Assembly (NCBI GenBank): GCA_022820725.1 | Contig: JAJEFA010000012.1 | Span: 62,001 to 126,000, forward strand | Length of the DNA: 64,000 bases | DNA from: Candidatus Binatia bacterium | GTDB lineage: Bacteria > Desulfobacterota > Binatia > Bin18 | Reading direction: 5' to 3' | Shown here: piece after piece, positions 17,374-24,981 of the stretch | How positions within the stretch are numbered: position 1 is the stretch's first letter | Layout of the letters: every line of letters begins with the position of its first letter | Position numbers and translations under genes: made by a program | Notes under the pieces: generated by a model | Told to the model about the DNA's origin: nothing | Databases searched by the model: none | The model's input: the letters and a program-made list of their open reading frames with translations, nothing else

Positions 17374-18684
17374 TTATGGCAGATAGGTTGAACGAAACTG
17401 AGTTGGAACGACATTTGAACGGACCGTCACCAACTCATGACCATCGTTCCCATTCTCAAAGCGTAAGACTGCACCAATAAACTGCTGCGGCGCTTGCGTC
17501 GGGATGAGGCGTTCTGCCCCAAAAATCTGGCTTGAAACGGTCAGGGTCAGCTCTTTTGTTTCACCCGGGGCAATCGGTCCGTCCGGCTGTACTTCGAGGC
17601 GACCAACGAAATCACGCGGACCGGCCTTGGCTTGCTCGGCTTCCGGTCCGTTCACAAAGGTCGCCATTGCTATAGTCAGTTGTTTGAGTTCGATGTCGCT
17701 CTCGACAACATTCGTCACCTGGACCTTCATCTCAAGCGTTTCGCTCGCTTCGTCATATGTCGCCCCGCTGGCCTGAGCCTCGGCCATCTTCTCACCGGAA
17801 GAAATGAATTCCGGTGTAAACCAGTCCGTTTGCTGCGGCCACCGAACCGGCGCATTTGACGTAGCATACGTCCAACCGACAACCAGCATGACCAGGGTCA
17901 CACCCACGATAACGTTCATCCACATATGGTCGCGGGGCGTGATGAGACCAATATCGGGAGCATCATCGTTCACCGGGAGTTGGACAGTGACAGCAAGGTT
18001 TGTCACCGTTCTTTTATTGGTCGTCCAGTACAATATCCAGGCGACCCCTAGGACAAACCCGGCAAACGACCACCACCAGGCAAATGCGCCGCCATACGTA
18101 CTGAGCTCAATCGTCTCACCGGACAGCAGGGTGAGCGGGAAGGAGAACGGCTCCGCGCTGGGTTTGACGGTCACCCATTCGCCAGGTCCAATCAGGGTCC
18201 CGGTCCCGTATACGGCGATCCCGGGGTGGACATGCCAGTCCCCAGGCTCTTTGCCGACGAGCTCCATTTCAAACTCGTAAATGCCCCCCTTTTGGGCAAA
18301 GAACGATCCGATCGCAGCCGTTCCGTTGACAAAACGCTCTTTGAGTACAAAAACCGGTCCGGGGACGACCGGCATAATAGAAGCGATTTCCGGCGTTTCT
18401 AGCGTATGTGGCCAGGTCTCGAGAATCTTGACCGACCCCGTAACCTTGACCGGCTCTCCAACCTCAATTTCAGTCGGCGACACGCTGACGTTGAAGAAAG
18501 CCGTGGTCATGTTTTTCAAAAACGGTTCGTCGGCAGCCTCACCGTGGGCAAAGGCGCTCGGCGTATTGGCAACGACAACGGCCAGTACGAATAGCATACC
18601 AAAAAGAGTAAACGTATCCTTCAATAGATATAAGATGCTGGACACGTTTACTCTTTCACTGCCAATCACGAATCGCTTAGCCAT
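17374..18684 (-). CDS. pmoB: Copper membrane monooxygenase subunit B (PmoB/AmoB family)
   Basis: This is the largely periplasmic subunit of particulate methane/hydrocarbon/ammonia monooxygenase: two cupredoxin domains joined by two membrane helices. The 436-residue length is typical. After the signal peptide the chain should start at His47 (AFA|HGE), and His151 and His153 lie in DWHVHPGI. The spacing of 104 residues equals His33-His137 of Methylococcus, so the Cu-B site is complete. Membrane helices lie at about 200-222 and 255-275, and the second cupredoxin domain follows. The ATG at 18684 has GGAGGG behind it and overlaps the upstream small gene by 8 bases. An 18-codon palindrome sits inside the signal-peptide coding region (see repeat at 18603). 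Methane is only one possible substrate. Confidence 0.93.
   Translation of the reverse strand: MAKRFVIGSERVNVSSILYLLKDTFTLFGMLFVLAVVVANTPSAFAHGEAADEPFLKNMTTAFFNVSVSPTEIEVGEPVKVTGSVKILETWPHTLETPEIASIMPVVPGPVFVLKERFVNGTAAIGSFFAQKGGIYEFEMELVGKEPGDWHVHPGIAVYGTGTLIGPGEWVTVKPSAEPFSFPLTLLSGETIELSTYGGAFAWWWSFAGFVLGVAWILYWTTNKRTVTNLAVTVQLPVNDDAPDIGLITPRDHMWMNVIVGVTLVMLVVGWTYATSNAPVRWPQQTDWFTPEFISSGEKMAEAQASGATYDEASETLEMKVQVTNVVESDIELKQLTIAMATFVNGPEAEQAKAGPRDFVGRLEVQPDGPIAPGETKELTLTVSSQIFGAERLIPTQAPQQFIGAVLRFENGNDGHELVTVRSNVVPTQFRSTYLP
18603..18656. repeat. 54-base palindromic element inside the pmoB signal-peptide region
   Basis: A 13-base perfect inverted repeat (AAAGAGTAAACGT at 18603-18615, ACGTTTACTCTTT at 18644-18656) encloses 28 bases. 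The whole is 54 bases, exactly 18 codons, and lies between the first ten pmoB codons and the hydrophobic core of the signal peptide. A similar 53-base element is at 39072-39124. It could be a coding-region palindromic insertion or an mRNA structure near the pmoB start. Confidence 0.5.
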
Positions 18685-19018
18685 CCGCCGCCCTCCTGGG
18701 TTCGGGCTGTTCGTCCGGGAGCTGAGGCTTGGTTTCTATGACGCGCAGGCGGGGCTTGCGCTTGATGCGAATGACCGGACCCGCTTCCGGCGATCCGCGT
18801 CCGTCTGTTTCCGCACCTTTCGACGCCGGCCACAAAACCACCAGCCAATAACACACAAAGGCTAAGATGCCTGCGGTCATGACGGGCGGGGCTATTTCAG
18901 AGATATTCATACCGTGCGCATACACGGGGGAGGGAAACAGAGACAGGCCGGCAAGAAGAGCCATGAGCACAGAGCAGACTCTTCCGTATCGGGCGGGCTG
19001 CTGAGGTTCGAAAGACAT
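18677..19018 (-). CDS. Small single-helix membrane protein with predicted N-terminal His, between pmoA and pmoB
   Basis: This protein is not recognised as a named family. At 113 residues it shows a signal peptide (about 12-34) ending PVYA, so the mature chain should begin His35-Gly-Met-Asn. One membrane helix (about 45-64, GILAFVCYWLVVLWP) follows almost at once, then a basic-acidic cytoplasmic tail (KRKPRLR, later PEQP-like and Arg-rich). The ATG at 19018 is preferred because GAGG lies just before it; a second ATG at 19030 would add four residues. It starts 20 bases after pmoA and overlaps pmoB by 8, so it is translated with the monooxygenase. It may be an extra subunit or assembly factor, comparable in position, not in sequence, to extra small subunits in other copper monooxygenases. 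Confidence 0.7.
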   Translation of the reverse strand: MSFEPQQPARYGRVCSVLMALLAGLSLFPSPVYAHGMNISEIAPPVMTAGILAFVCYWLVVLWPASKGAETDGRGSPEAGPVIRIKRKPRLRVIETKPQLPDEQPEPRRAADG

Positions 19019-19038
19019 ACCGCACCTCATAATTTGTC

Positions 19039-19842
19039 TCACATAGTTTTCAGATAGCGCCGAATCGGCCACACTGCCAGATACCGGCCAATAAACTGAC
19101 CGATCCAGTAGCCAGCAAAAGCCGCCGTTCCAGCAAAGGCCAAGGAAACGTATTGCGTCTCACCCAGGAAACTCCGCAACGCGCCGCGTTCAATCAGCCG
19201 GAGGTATTCCGGAGTTTGAGAGCGGATATAGGCAATGCCCTGAACATCGGCAACCGTCACCACATGATCCATAAAATGGGCTGGTTGGAGAAAGGCGGCT
19301 AGGGGGACGTAATTATAGGCCCACACCGCAATCGCCCATACGTGGGCTCCGATCAGCGAGGTGAGAATAAAACTCTTGGTCTTCATCAAGGTCCAGTCCA
19401 TCAAGATCCCGGCACAGACGACGGAGGCGGGCCACACGAAGTTCATGGGATAGGTCGCTGCGAGGTCCCACTGGAAATACCGCCCAACCCAGGCCGCAAA
19501 AAACAAGCAACACGCGGTGTAGGTCGCACCAGTCGGAAAGCGCCAGGCCGTCCACTGGATGTATTGCAGCGTCGAGGGAATAATGATCGTGGCAAAAGCC
19601 GTGACCACCGGCCACCACTGAGGATCTTTCCAATCTGTCCAGAAATCCCAGTCACCGGCAAATAACTGCTTGGTGATATCAGCGGCACCTGCCACCACAA
19701 AAACCGCCGTAGTCCAGAAGACAAGGTCCCACTTCCAATCAACCCATTTATATTTCTTGTTGAGCAGTTCTTTGAGTTCGAGCCGCCGTTGCCGTTCCGC
19801 CGCATCTGCGATGTCGGTTACGGTTGTGGTTTCCGTCGCCAT
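19039..19842 (-). CDS. pmoA: Copper membrane monooxygenase subunit A (PmoA/AmoA family)
   Basis: This is the integral membrane subunit of the trimeric copper monooxygenase. The 267-residue protein has about seven hydrophobic helices. It holds the signature GDWDFWTDWKDPQWWPVV used for PmoA/AmoA primers, plus YPMNFVWPA, a TPEYLRLIERG stretch and SFLGETQYVS. The ATG at 19842 is preferred over a GTG six bases earlier because AGAGG is better spaced to it. It follows pmoC by 63 bases, in the usual order C-A-B apart from the inserted small gene. The sequence family spans methane, ethane-butane, ethylene and ammonia oxidisers; residue-level substrate rules are too weak to choose. Confidence 0.93.
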   Translation of the reverse strand: MATETTTVTDIADAAERQRRLELKELLNKKYKWVDWKWDLVFWTTAVFVVAGAADITKQLFAGDWDFWTDWKDPQWWPVVTAFATIIIPSTLQYIQWTAWRFPTGATYTACCLFFAAWVGRYFQWDLAATYPMNFVWPASVVCAGILMDWTLMKTKSFILTSLIGAHVWAIAVWAYNYVPLAAFLQPAHFMDHVVTVADVQGIAYIRSQTPEYLRLIERGALRSFLGETQYVSLAFAGTAAFAGYWIGQFIGRYLAVWPIRRYLKTM

Positions 19843-19905
19843 ACGCACTGCCTCTCTACACGAGGATTTTCGATCCGTTTATCGACCAGGCCCACACCGC
19901 CGTTG

Positions 19906-20754
19906 TTAGTCGGCGGCGATCGGCGACTCAAGCGAGGCTTCTGGGTTCGTATCCTCTTCGATCTTCTCTATCTCGAACATGCGCACCAGCGTCTCGCCCC
20001 ACACCGCAAACATACCCGCCGCAAGCCAGCCGTAAATCACAAACGGCCAGTGAAACGGAACAGAGAAGATTTCTTCAGAGATCCACAGGCTATGGCCCCA
20101 CTCATTGGCAGCAACCGCCATGCATTCGAGTACACAGGCACTGATCAGCAGAAAGAACGACCAGGGAAATCCCTTGTCTTTGCCGTACAACGCGGGGATA
20201 TGGAACCGCCCATAGATATAGGTCCCGACGGCCAACACAACCGAGAGGGGGAAGAAAAAGTAGAACATCGGGATGTGGGTCGGGGTGAATGCCGTGTCAC
20301 GAACCATGGTTTGGTGCCACGATCCGTCCCAGTTCGGCCAGAAGCTGGCCATCAGATAGATAGCCAGACTCGTCGCGCCAATGAGGCTCCACAAAATCGC
20401 AATCCGGCGCGTCTCTTCGGCGGGTGAGCATTCTTGCCCTTGAATGGCCCGGCCATTCCGGATGAGCCAGCCCAACCACACCCCGCTGAATATGCCTAGT
20501 ACAATCAATTCACCCCAGAACAGCGTCCAGTAATACATCGTGAATTCAGCACTCGCTGAGTTCAGTCCGGCGGTGAACATAAAGGCGTAGTTCCAGTACC
20601 AGAAAAAGACATTGGCGAGCATGATCAGCCCGCACCCCCAGAAGAGAGGATGCCAGCCGACTGACCAGTCAGTCGGGTTGGCCGGACTGCCAGTTGTCAT
20701 GGAACCATCGCCGGAACCTTTTGGTGCATTTTGTACTGCTTGCGCCTGAGCCAT
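19906..20754 (-). CDS. pmoC: Copper membrane monooxygenase subunit C (PmoC/AmoC family)
   Basis: This integral membrane subunit carries what current structures treat as the likely active metal sites. The 282-residue protein has about six helices. The Cu-C ligands are present with exact spacing (Asp143, His147 in WDGSWHQT and His160 in FTPTHIPMF), equivalent to Asp156, His160 and His173 of Methylococcus. The Cu-D ligands are also present (Asn217, His221 in NEWGHSLW and His235 in VPFHWPF), equivalent to Asn227, His231 and His245. The ATG at 20754 has GGAGGAA. It opens the structural C-A-x-B genes and follows PmoD-like protein 1 by 50 bases. The acidic C-terminal tail (about 258-282) is not part of the known core. 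Confidence 0.94.
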   Translation of the reverse strand: MAQAQAVQNAPKGSGDGSMTTGSPANPTDWSVGWHPLFWGCGLIMLANVFFWYWNYAFMFTAGLNSASAEFTMYYWTLFWGELIVLGIFSGVWLGWLIRNGRAIQGQECSPAEETRRIAILWSLIGATSLAIYLMASFWPNWDGSWHQTMVRDTAFTPTHIPMFYFFFPLSVVLAVGTYIYGRFHIPALYGKDKGFPWSFFLLISACVLECMAVAANEWGHSLWISEEIFSVPFHWPFVIYGWLAAGMFAVWGETLVRMFEIEKIEEDTNPEASLESPIAAD

Positions 20755-20804
20755 ACCTATTCCTCCTCGATAGTAATAGCGATGTTACTGTATACCCTCT
20801 TGCT

Positions 20805-21377
20805 TTATTTCGCCAGTTCTTCTCTACTCCGAGCAGTGAGCTTATAACGAATCACCGAGACTGCAAGAACGATAACCACCCCGAGGGTAATCAGCGCTGG
20901 TCCGACTAAGGTCTTATACCATGCCGCAACCTGAAAGGGAAATGCAAATTTGCGCGGTTCGCGTTCCTCCGCAAGTCCGAGCATCACACGCACTTCGTAG
21001 CGCAGTCCCGCTTTCACGACGACCTCAGTGTTGGCCACGCCACGTTCATATACTTGGAAAGGTAAGGACAGGATCGTACTCGACTGTCCGGATTCACCTG
21101 CAGCAACGAGTTCAACACCGAACGGCCTTTCCCACAGATCGGGCGTCACGTCCACGACCAGAAAAGCATTCCCCACACGCGGGATTTCTTCACAATATTC
21201 TGTGACCGGATCGAATTGAGTCTGATAAAAGGTAATATGCAGGAGCGAAGCCCCGACCTCCCGTCGGCACGGGTCTCCAGGCCCCCTGTCTCGATGCCCC
21301 CAGGATGACGCAGGAAGCACCAGGCAGAGCGTCGCTACGACAGCGAGAAAAGAGGAGATTCGGCGGGCGCGTCTCAT
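20805..21377 (-). CDS. PmoD-like membrane copper protein 1 with predicted N-terminal His
   Basis: This 190-residue protein is a paralogue of the gene at 16767 and first in the copper cluster. The signal peptide ends PASSWG, so the mature chain should start His28. Conserved positions are His28, Cys37 in DPC, His47 in LLHITF, the YQTQ motif and Cys62 in YCEEIP. The spacings 9-10-15 nearly equal those of the paralogue (10-10-15). A beta-rich domain is followed by a C-terminal membrane helix (about 152-173) and a basic tail. Two Cys plus an N-terminal His and a second His make a plausible copper site. The function is inferred from cluster position and from the similar plan of PmoD/AmoD; direct homology to those was not tested. 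Confidence 0.75.
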   Translation of the reverse strand: MRRARRISSFLAVVATLCLVLPASSWGHRDRGPGDPCRREVGASLLHITFYQTQFDPVTEYCEEIPRVGNAFLVVDVTPDLWERPFGVELVAAGESGQSSTILSLPFQVYERGVANTEVVVKAGLRYEVRVMLGLAEEREPRKFAFPFQVAAWYKTLVGPALITLGVVIVLAVSVIRYKLTARSREELAK

Positions 21378-21467
21378 CGGTCAGTTCTTACAGAATTTCA
21401 GTATTGACCAAAGGCCCTGAGATAGCAGGATGAGGGAGTGGGGACAACTCCAGAGCAGGAGCCCTCC

Positions 21468-22313
21468 TTAGTGCAGAGTCTTATCAATATCGATGAAGAA
21501 GGACAGCAAGACCGTATTGAGCGCTGGCCACTGCCGATGAGTACCAGTTCCTTCACAGTATATGGTTTTGCTGTTTGTCCTACATCCTGAGTAAGCCACA
21601 CAGCCGTTTTCGTCATTCTCAACTAAACGGGACCGACACTCGTTACATGCAGCCAGCCAAGAGGACGTCTCAGCCCCGTAGCCGGGGAAAAGATGGTCGT
21701 TGGCACTGTGCATAATCAGAGCAGACAGCCTTTCGGGACACGAGAAGGTTTCGAGGTCGGTACGTCTGAACCCGGCAGCACTGGGCGCCACCGCCGTCGG
21801 GATGTGGCGAGTCTCGTCCAACAGGGCTAGAGCGAGAGCAACTGTTCCGCCGTCAGAATGGCCGGTCAGATAGACCCGCCGCTCATCAACGCACCATTTT
21901 TTGGCAATAAGTCGCGGGATCGTGCCGAGTTCAGGAATGACTGCAAGCGAAAGGCGGCGTGAGTCAGCATAGGAAACGACAAAACCAGCCGTCGTTGCCG
22001 CAAAAGTCAGATTTGTCAGATGCTCGGATCGAAAACGACTGGAGCCGGCAGGGGCATAGACCATGAGGAGCGGGTGAAGAATGCCTGGGTTGTAGTTGGC
22101 GGGCGTCCGAACGGCGTACTTAATCCCGTGTTCAGTCTGCTCGTCGTCGCTCATACCTCCCGGACCGCTCCGCTCACCGAGCGGGCACGGCTCGACACTG
22201 GGAGCACTGCTATACGCATATCGGCCTAACTGCGGTGGTTCACCTGGGAATTCAGAACACCCCCAGAGGACGAACGCAACGAGACAAAGCACCCGGCACT
22301 GGAGCCTGCTCAT
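21468..22313 (-). CDS. Lipoprotein alpha/beta-hydrolase, PHB-depolymerase/feruloyl-esterase-like
   Basis: This 281-residue exported protein has a lipoprotein signal ending FVLWGC. The nucleophile elbow is GHSDGG, within VDERRVYLTGHSDGGTVALALAL. YAVRTPANYNPG and HPLLMVYAPAGSS near the N-terminus fit the LpqC/PHB depolymerase-like esterases, and HSANDHLFPGYG would hold the acid and His region. It has nine Cys in the C-terminal third, suggesting disulfides. The start is ATG 22313, giving the lipoprotein signal; the frame is open to 22400. It lies 90 bases upstream of the copper cluster on the same strand, but a functional link is not evident. Confidence 0.72.
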   Translation of the reverse strand: MSRLQCRVLCLVAFVLWGCSEFPGEPPQLGRYAYSSAPSVEPCPLGERSGPGGMSDDEQTEHGIKYAVRTPANYNPGILHPLLMVYAPAGSSRFRSEHLTNLTFAATTAGFVVSYADSRRLSLAVIPELGTIPRLIAKKWCVDERRVYLTGHSDGGTVALALALLDETRHIPTAVAPSAAGFRRTDLETFSCPERLSALIMHSANDHLFPGYGAETSSWLAACNECRSRLVENDENGCVAYSGCRTNSKTIYCEGTGTHRQWPALNTVLLSFFIDIDKTLH

Positions 22314-22452
22314 CAATATAGGGCGACAGTCACGTCCCTCCGCTTGTCCCACTGGCCCTCTCCTGCTTGCCGCGTCAACACGTCTCAGTTTATACTGCAA
22401 AAGCTCTCACCCTGCTCTATCTGAGGGAGCAGCAATCGGTAAGGAGGGATGT

Positions 22453-23568
22453 ATGCTCTCAGTTTTTTCAGCCCCAAGCCACTACGTACAGGGGAAACAC
22501 GCCACTGCGGCCTTAGGAACGGAAATGCAGCGCATCGGCCTGCAGGGGCCAGCGTGTATCGTTGCCGGGAAAAGTGCCATTCGGCTGCTCTCGGAAGTCT
22601 GGCAGAAACATTTGAACGATGCCGGTATCACCCATGTCGTCCACCAGTTCGGGGGAGAATGCTCCTATCCTGAAATCGAACGTATCAAAGAAACAGCACG
22701 AGAGAATAAGGCACAGGTCATTATTGGAGCGGGCGGTGGCAAGGTCTTGGACGCGGCCCGGGCCGCGGCAGACGACCTCGATCTTCCCGTCGTCAACTGT
22801 CCAAGCATTGCCTCAAGCGACGCACCGTGCAGCGCGCTGTCGGTGATTTATACCCCCGAGGGGGTATTCCAGGAATACCGCTTTTATCGGAAAAATCCGG
22901 ATTTGGTTGTTGTGGACACCTACGTCGTCGCCCAAGCTCCAGCCAGGCTGTTGGTGGCCGGGATGGGAGATGCGCTGGCGACGTGGTTCGAGGCCAAAAC
23001 CTGCGTTGCCGGCCATGTCCAAAATATGCGTGGCGGAGCCTCAACGCGTAGCGCCGAAAAGCTGGCGGAGCTGTGCTACAACATCCTGGTTGAAGACGGT
23101 CCGGATGCCAAACGGGCCGTGGAACGGCATGTTGTCAACCCATCCCTGGAACGACTGGTAGAAGCCAACACCCTGTTGTCGGGTTTGGGCTTCGAGTCCT
23201 CGGGTCTTGCCGCAGCCCATGCCATCCATAACGGCCTCACCGCGGCCCCGCTCACCCATCCGTACTATCACGGGGAAAAAGTCGCCTATGGCCTGATGGC
23301 CCAGCTGGTGCTTGAAGGTCAGCCCCGCTCGGTTATCGATCCGGTGCTGGAGTTTTCATCAGCGGTCGGCCTGCCCATTACCCTGGCCGAGATCGGGCTC
23401 ACCGAACTCCCAGAGGACATGCTTGAACAAGTGGCGACGCGGGCGACCGCAGAAGGCGAAACCATCCATAACGAACCGTTTGACGTCCAGCCCGATATGG
23501 TTGCCGACGCCATTCTGGCCGCAGATGCTATGGGCCGCGCCTGGCAGGCCACGCACGAGGCGCAGTAA
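22453..23568 (+). CDS. Glycerol dehydrogenase-like iron/zinc alcohol dehydrogenase
   Basis: This 371-residue NAD-linked enzyme of the GldA branch of the iron-containing alcohol dehydrogenases oxidises vicinal diols such as glycerol. The dinucleotide segment VIIGAGGGKVLDAARAAADD and the CPSIASSDAPCSALSVIYTPEG stretch are typical. Metal ligands are expected at the Asp in GMGDALATWFEA and the His in AAAHAIHNGL and YYHGEKVAYG. The ATG at 22453 has a near-perfect AAGGAGG at 22441. It is divergent from the esterase. The exact substrate is uncertain; short diols or hydroxyacetone are possible. Confidence 0.87.
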   Translation: MLSVFSAPSHYVQGKHATAALGTEMQRIGLQGPACIVAGKSAIRLLSEVWQKHLNDAGITHVVHQFGGECSYPEIERIKETARENKAQVIIGAGGGKVLDAARAAADDLDLPVVNCPSIASSDAPCSALSVIYTPEGVFQEYRFYRKNPDLVVVDTYVVAQAPARLLVAGMGDALATWFEAKTCVAGHVQNMRGGASTRSAEKLAELCYNILVEDGPDAKRAVERHVVNPSLERLVEANTLLSGLGFESSGLAAAHAIHNGLTAAPLTHPYYHGEKVAYGLMAQLVLEGQPRSVIDPVLEFSSAVGLPITLAEIGLTELPEDMLEQVATRATAEGETIHNEPFDVQPDMVADAILAADAMGRAWQATHEAQ

Positions 23569-23626
23569 GACGCGCGAAGGGGGCAGGCAACCGCAACGCC
23601 AGAGATATTCTCTCGCGCAGACGCAC

Positions 23627-24973
23627 TTAGCCGTCCCCCCTCCCCTCCTCGAACACCAGTTTGCCCTCGCGCTCTTGGGCCTCAATCAAGGCCCGCACGT
23701 CAGGTGACAAATCGATAGAGCGCGAGGCCGGGAATTTCCCCTCTTCGAGCGGGGGCCGCAGATAGAATTCGTCCGGAGAATTGAGACTCATCAGACCCTT
23801 GGGCGGCACCAGGAACCATTCGCGGCGCATAAATCCAGAGCTGAAGAAGATCTTTTTGTCTTCCTCCGACCAAGTCTGTGGGACAAAGCCGTGGATCGAA
23901 GCGGACAGGAAATCAATGGACACGTCCCACCACAGGTCAAACTGGACCGCATAGCCATGCTCTTTCAGAGTTGGATTGGCCAGGGTCGCAATCCGGGTGT
24001 TCACAAAACTCAACTGCCCTTGTCGGTCATATTCTTCCATCCGCAAGGGAAAGAACGCATATTGGTCAACCCAGTAAATCAGCTTATGGGCGTAGTAGTC
24101 ACGTAGCCATTCGGACTTGGGTATGGCTTCGAGCACAAAGCATTTAACCCCACCGTCCGCAGTATAAAGCGGGTATTCTTTGCCCATGAGGGAGAGGTCC
24201 TGGGCGGCAACCTCAACATACTGTCCGTTCTCGTCGGTTAGCACGGCTGTTTGGCGCGTCTTGGGAAAACGCACCGTCTGATACAAAATATCCGTCCCGA
24301 GGATGCGCCACGAGAACTCCCAGGCATCCCGTCCGATCAAGTTATCGAACGTTGCCGCACTATTGGGTAAACGGTCTTCCCGCCGAGGTTGGGGCTGACG
24401 ACGGATTCGCCGGAGCGATGGGGAATAGGCAAACATGTCTATTTTCGTCCGGAACGTTTGATCCGTCCGATAGCCTATCCATAAGGTCTGATTCCCATAC
24501 CGTTCGGGTGGAGAGACGCTTTGGGAGAGCCAGCGATAGATTTCCTGGCCGGGCTGGGCCGCATACAGATGTTCTCCAAACCCATCCTCGGGAAAATACA
24601 GGATGGGAATAAGCGTCACGCGTTGATCCATAAATCCCGAGTTCGTCACGGAGAAGGCCATGTCGATCAGAACACAGTCCCAGAATGGCGAATGTGGGAA
24701 TTCCATAGCTCGTAGCGCCATTTCCTCAGCCGTATAGGGCGGTTGAAACGGGAAGGGCTCGGCTGGCAGATAGGGGACGTTTGCATCCCGCGGCGTGTCA
24801 CTACGGAGGTCCAGCGCATTCTTTTCTTCGGCCGTGAGCTCGGCAACCGTTTTCCAGGTTTTCCGTGAGATCAGACTACTTTGGTCTGCCGCTACAACCG
24901 CAGCCCCCATGCTACCGGAAGACAGCAGGCAGAAGACAACGAGCCACAAGAGCTGTTGCGCGCGGGGAGCCAT
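23627..24973 (-). CDS. DUF1329 family exported protein (copy 2 of a tandem pair)
   Basis: This 448-residue protein has a signal peptide (about 1-29) and the DUF1329 pattern: TWKTVAELTAEEKNALDLRSDTPRD near the start, PYTAEEMALRAMEFPH, and RRIRRQPQPRREDRLPNS. The family has a LolA/LolB-like fold and usually pairs with DUF1302 outer-membrane proteins in degraders of hydrophobic compounds. It lies 8 bases after the sister gene and shares its motifs, so the pair arose by tandem duplication. A role in moving lipid-like substrates through the periplasm is inference from context. Confidence 0.85.
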   Translation of the reverse strand: MAPRAQQLLWLVVFCLLSSGSMGAAVVAADQSSLISRKTWKTVAELTAEEKNALDLRSDTPRDANVPYLPAEPFPFQPPYTAEEMALRAMEFPHSPFWDCVLIDMAFSVTNSGFMDQRVTLIPILYFPEDGFGEHLYAAQPGQEIYRWLSQSVSPPERYGNQTLWIGYRTDQTFRTKIDMFAYSPSLRRIRRQPQPRREDRLPNSAATFDNLIGRDAWEFSWRILGTDILYQTVRFPKTRQTAVLTDENGQYVEVAAQDLSLMGKEYPLYTADGGVKCFVLEAIPKSEWLRDYYAHKLIYWVDQYAFFPLRMEEYDRQGQLSFVNTRIATLANPTLKEHGYAVQFDLWWDVSIDFLSASIHGFVPQTWSEEDKKIFFSSGFMRREWFLVPPKGLMSLNSPDEFYLRPPLEEGKFPASRSIDLSPDVRALIEAQEREGKLVFEEGRGDG

Positions 24974-24981
24974 AGAAGTTC

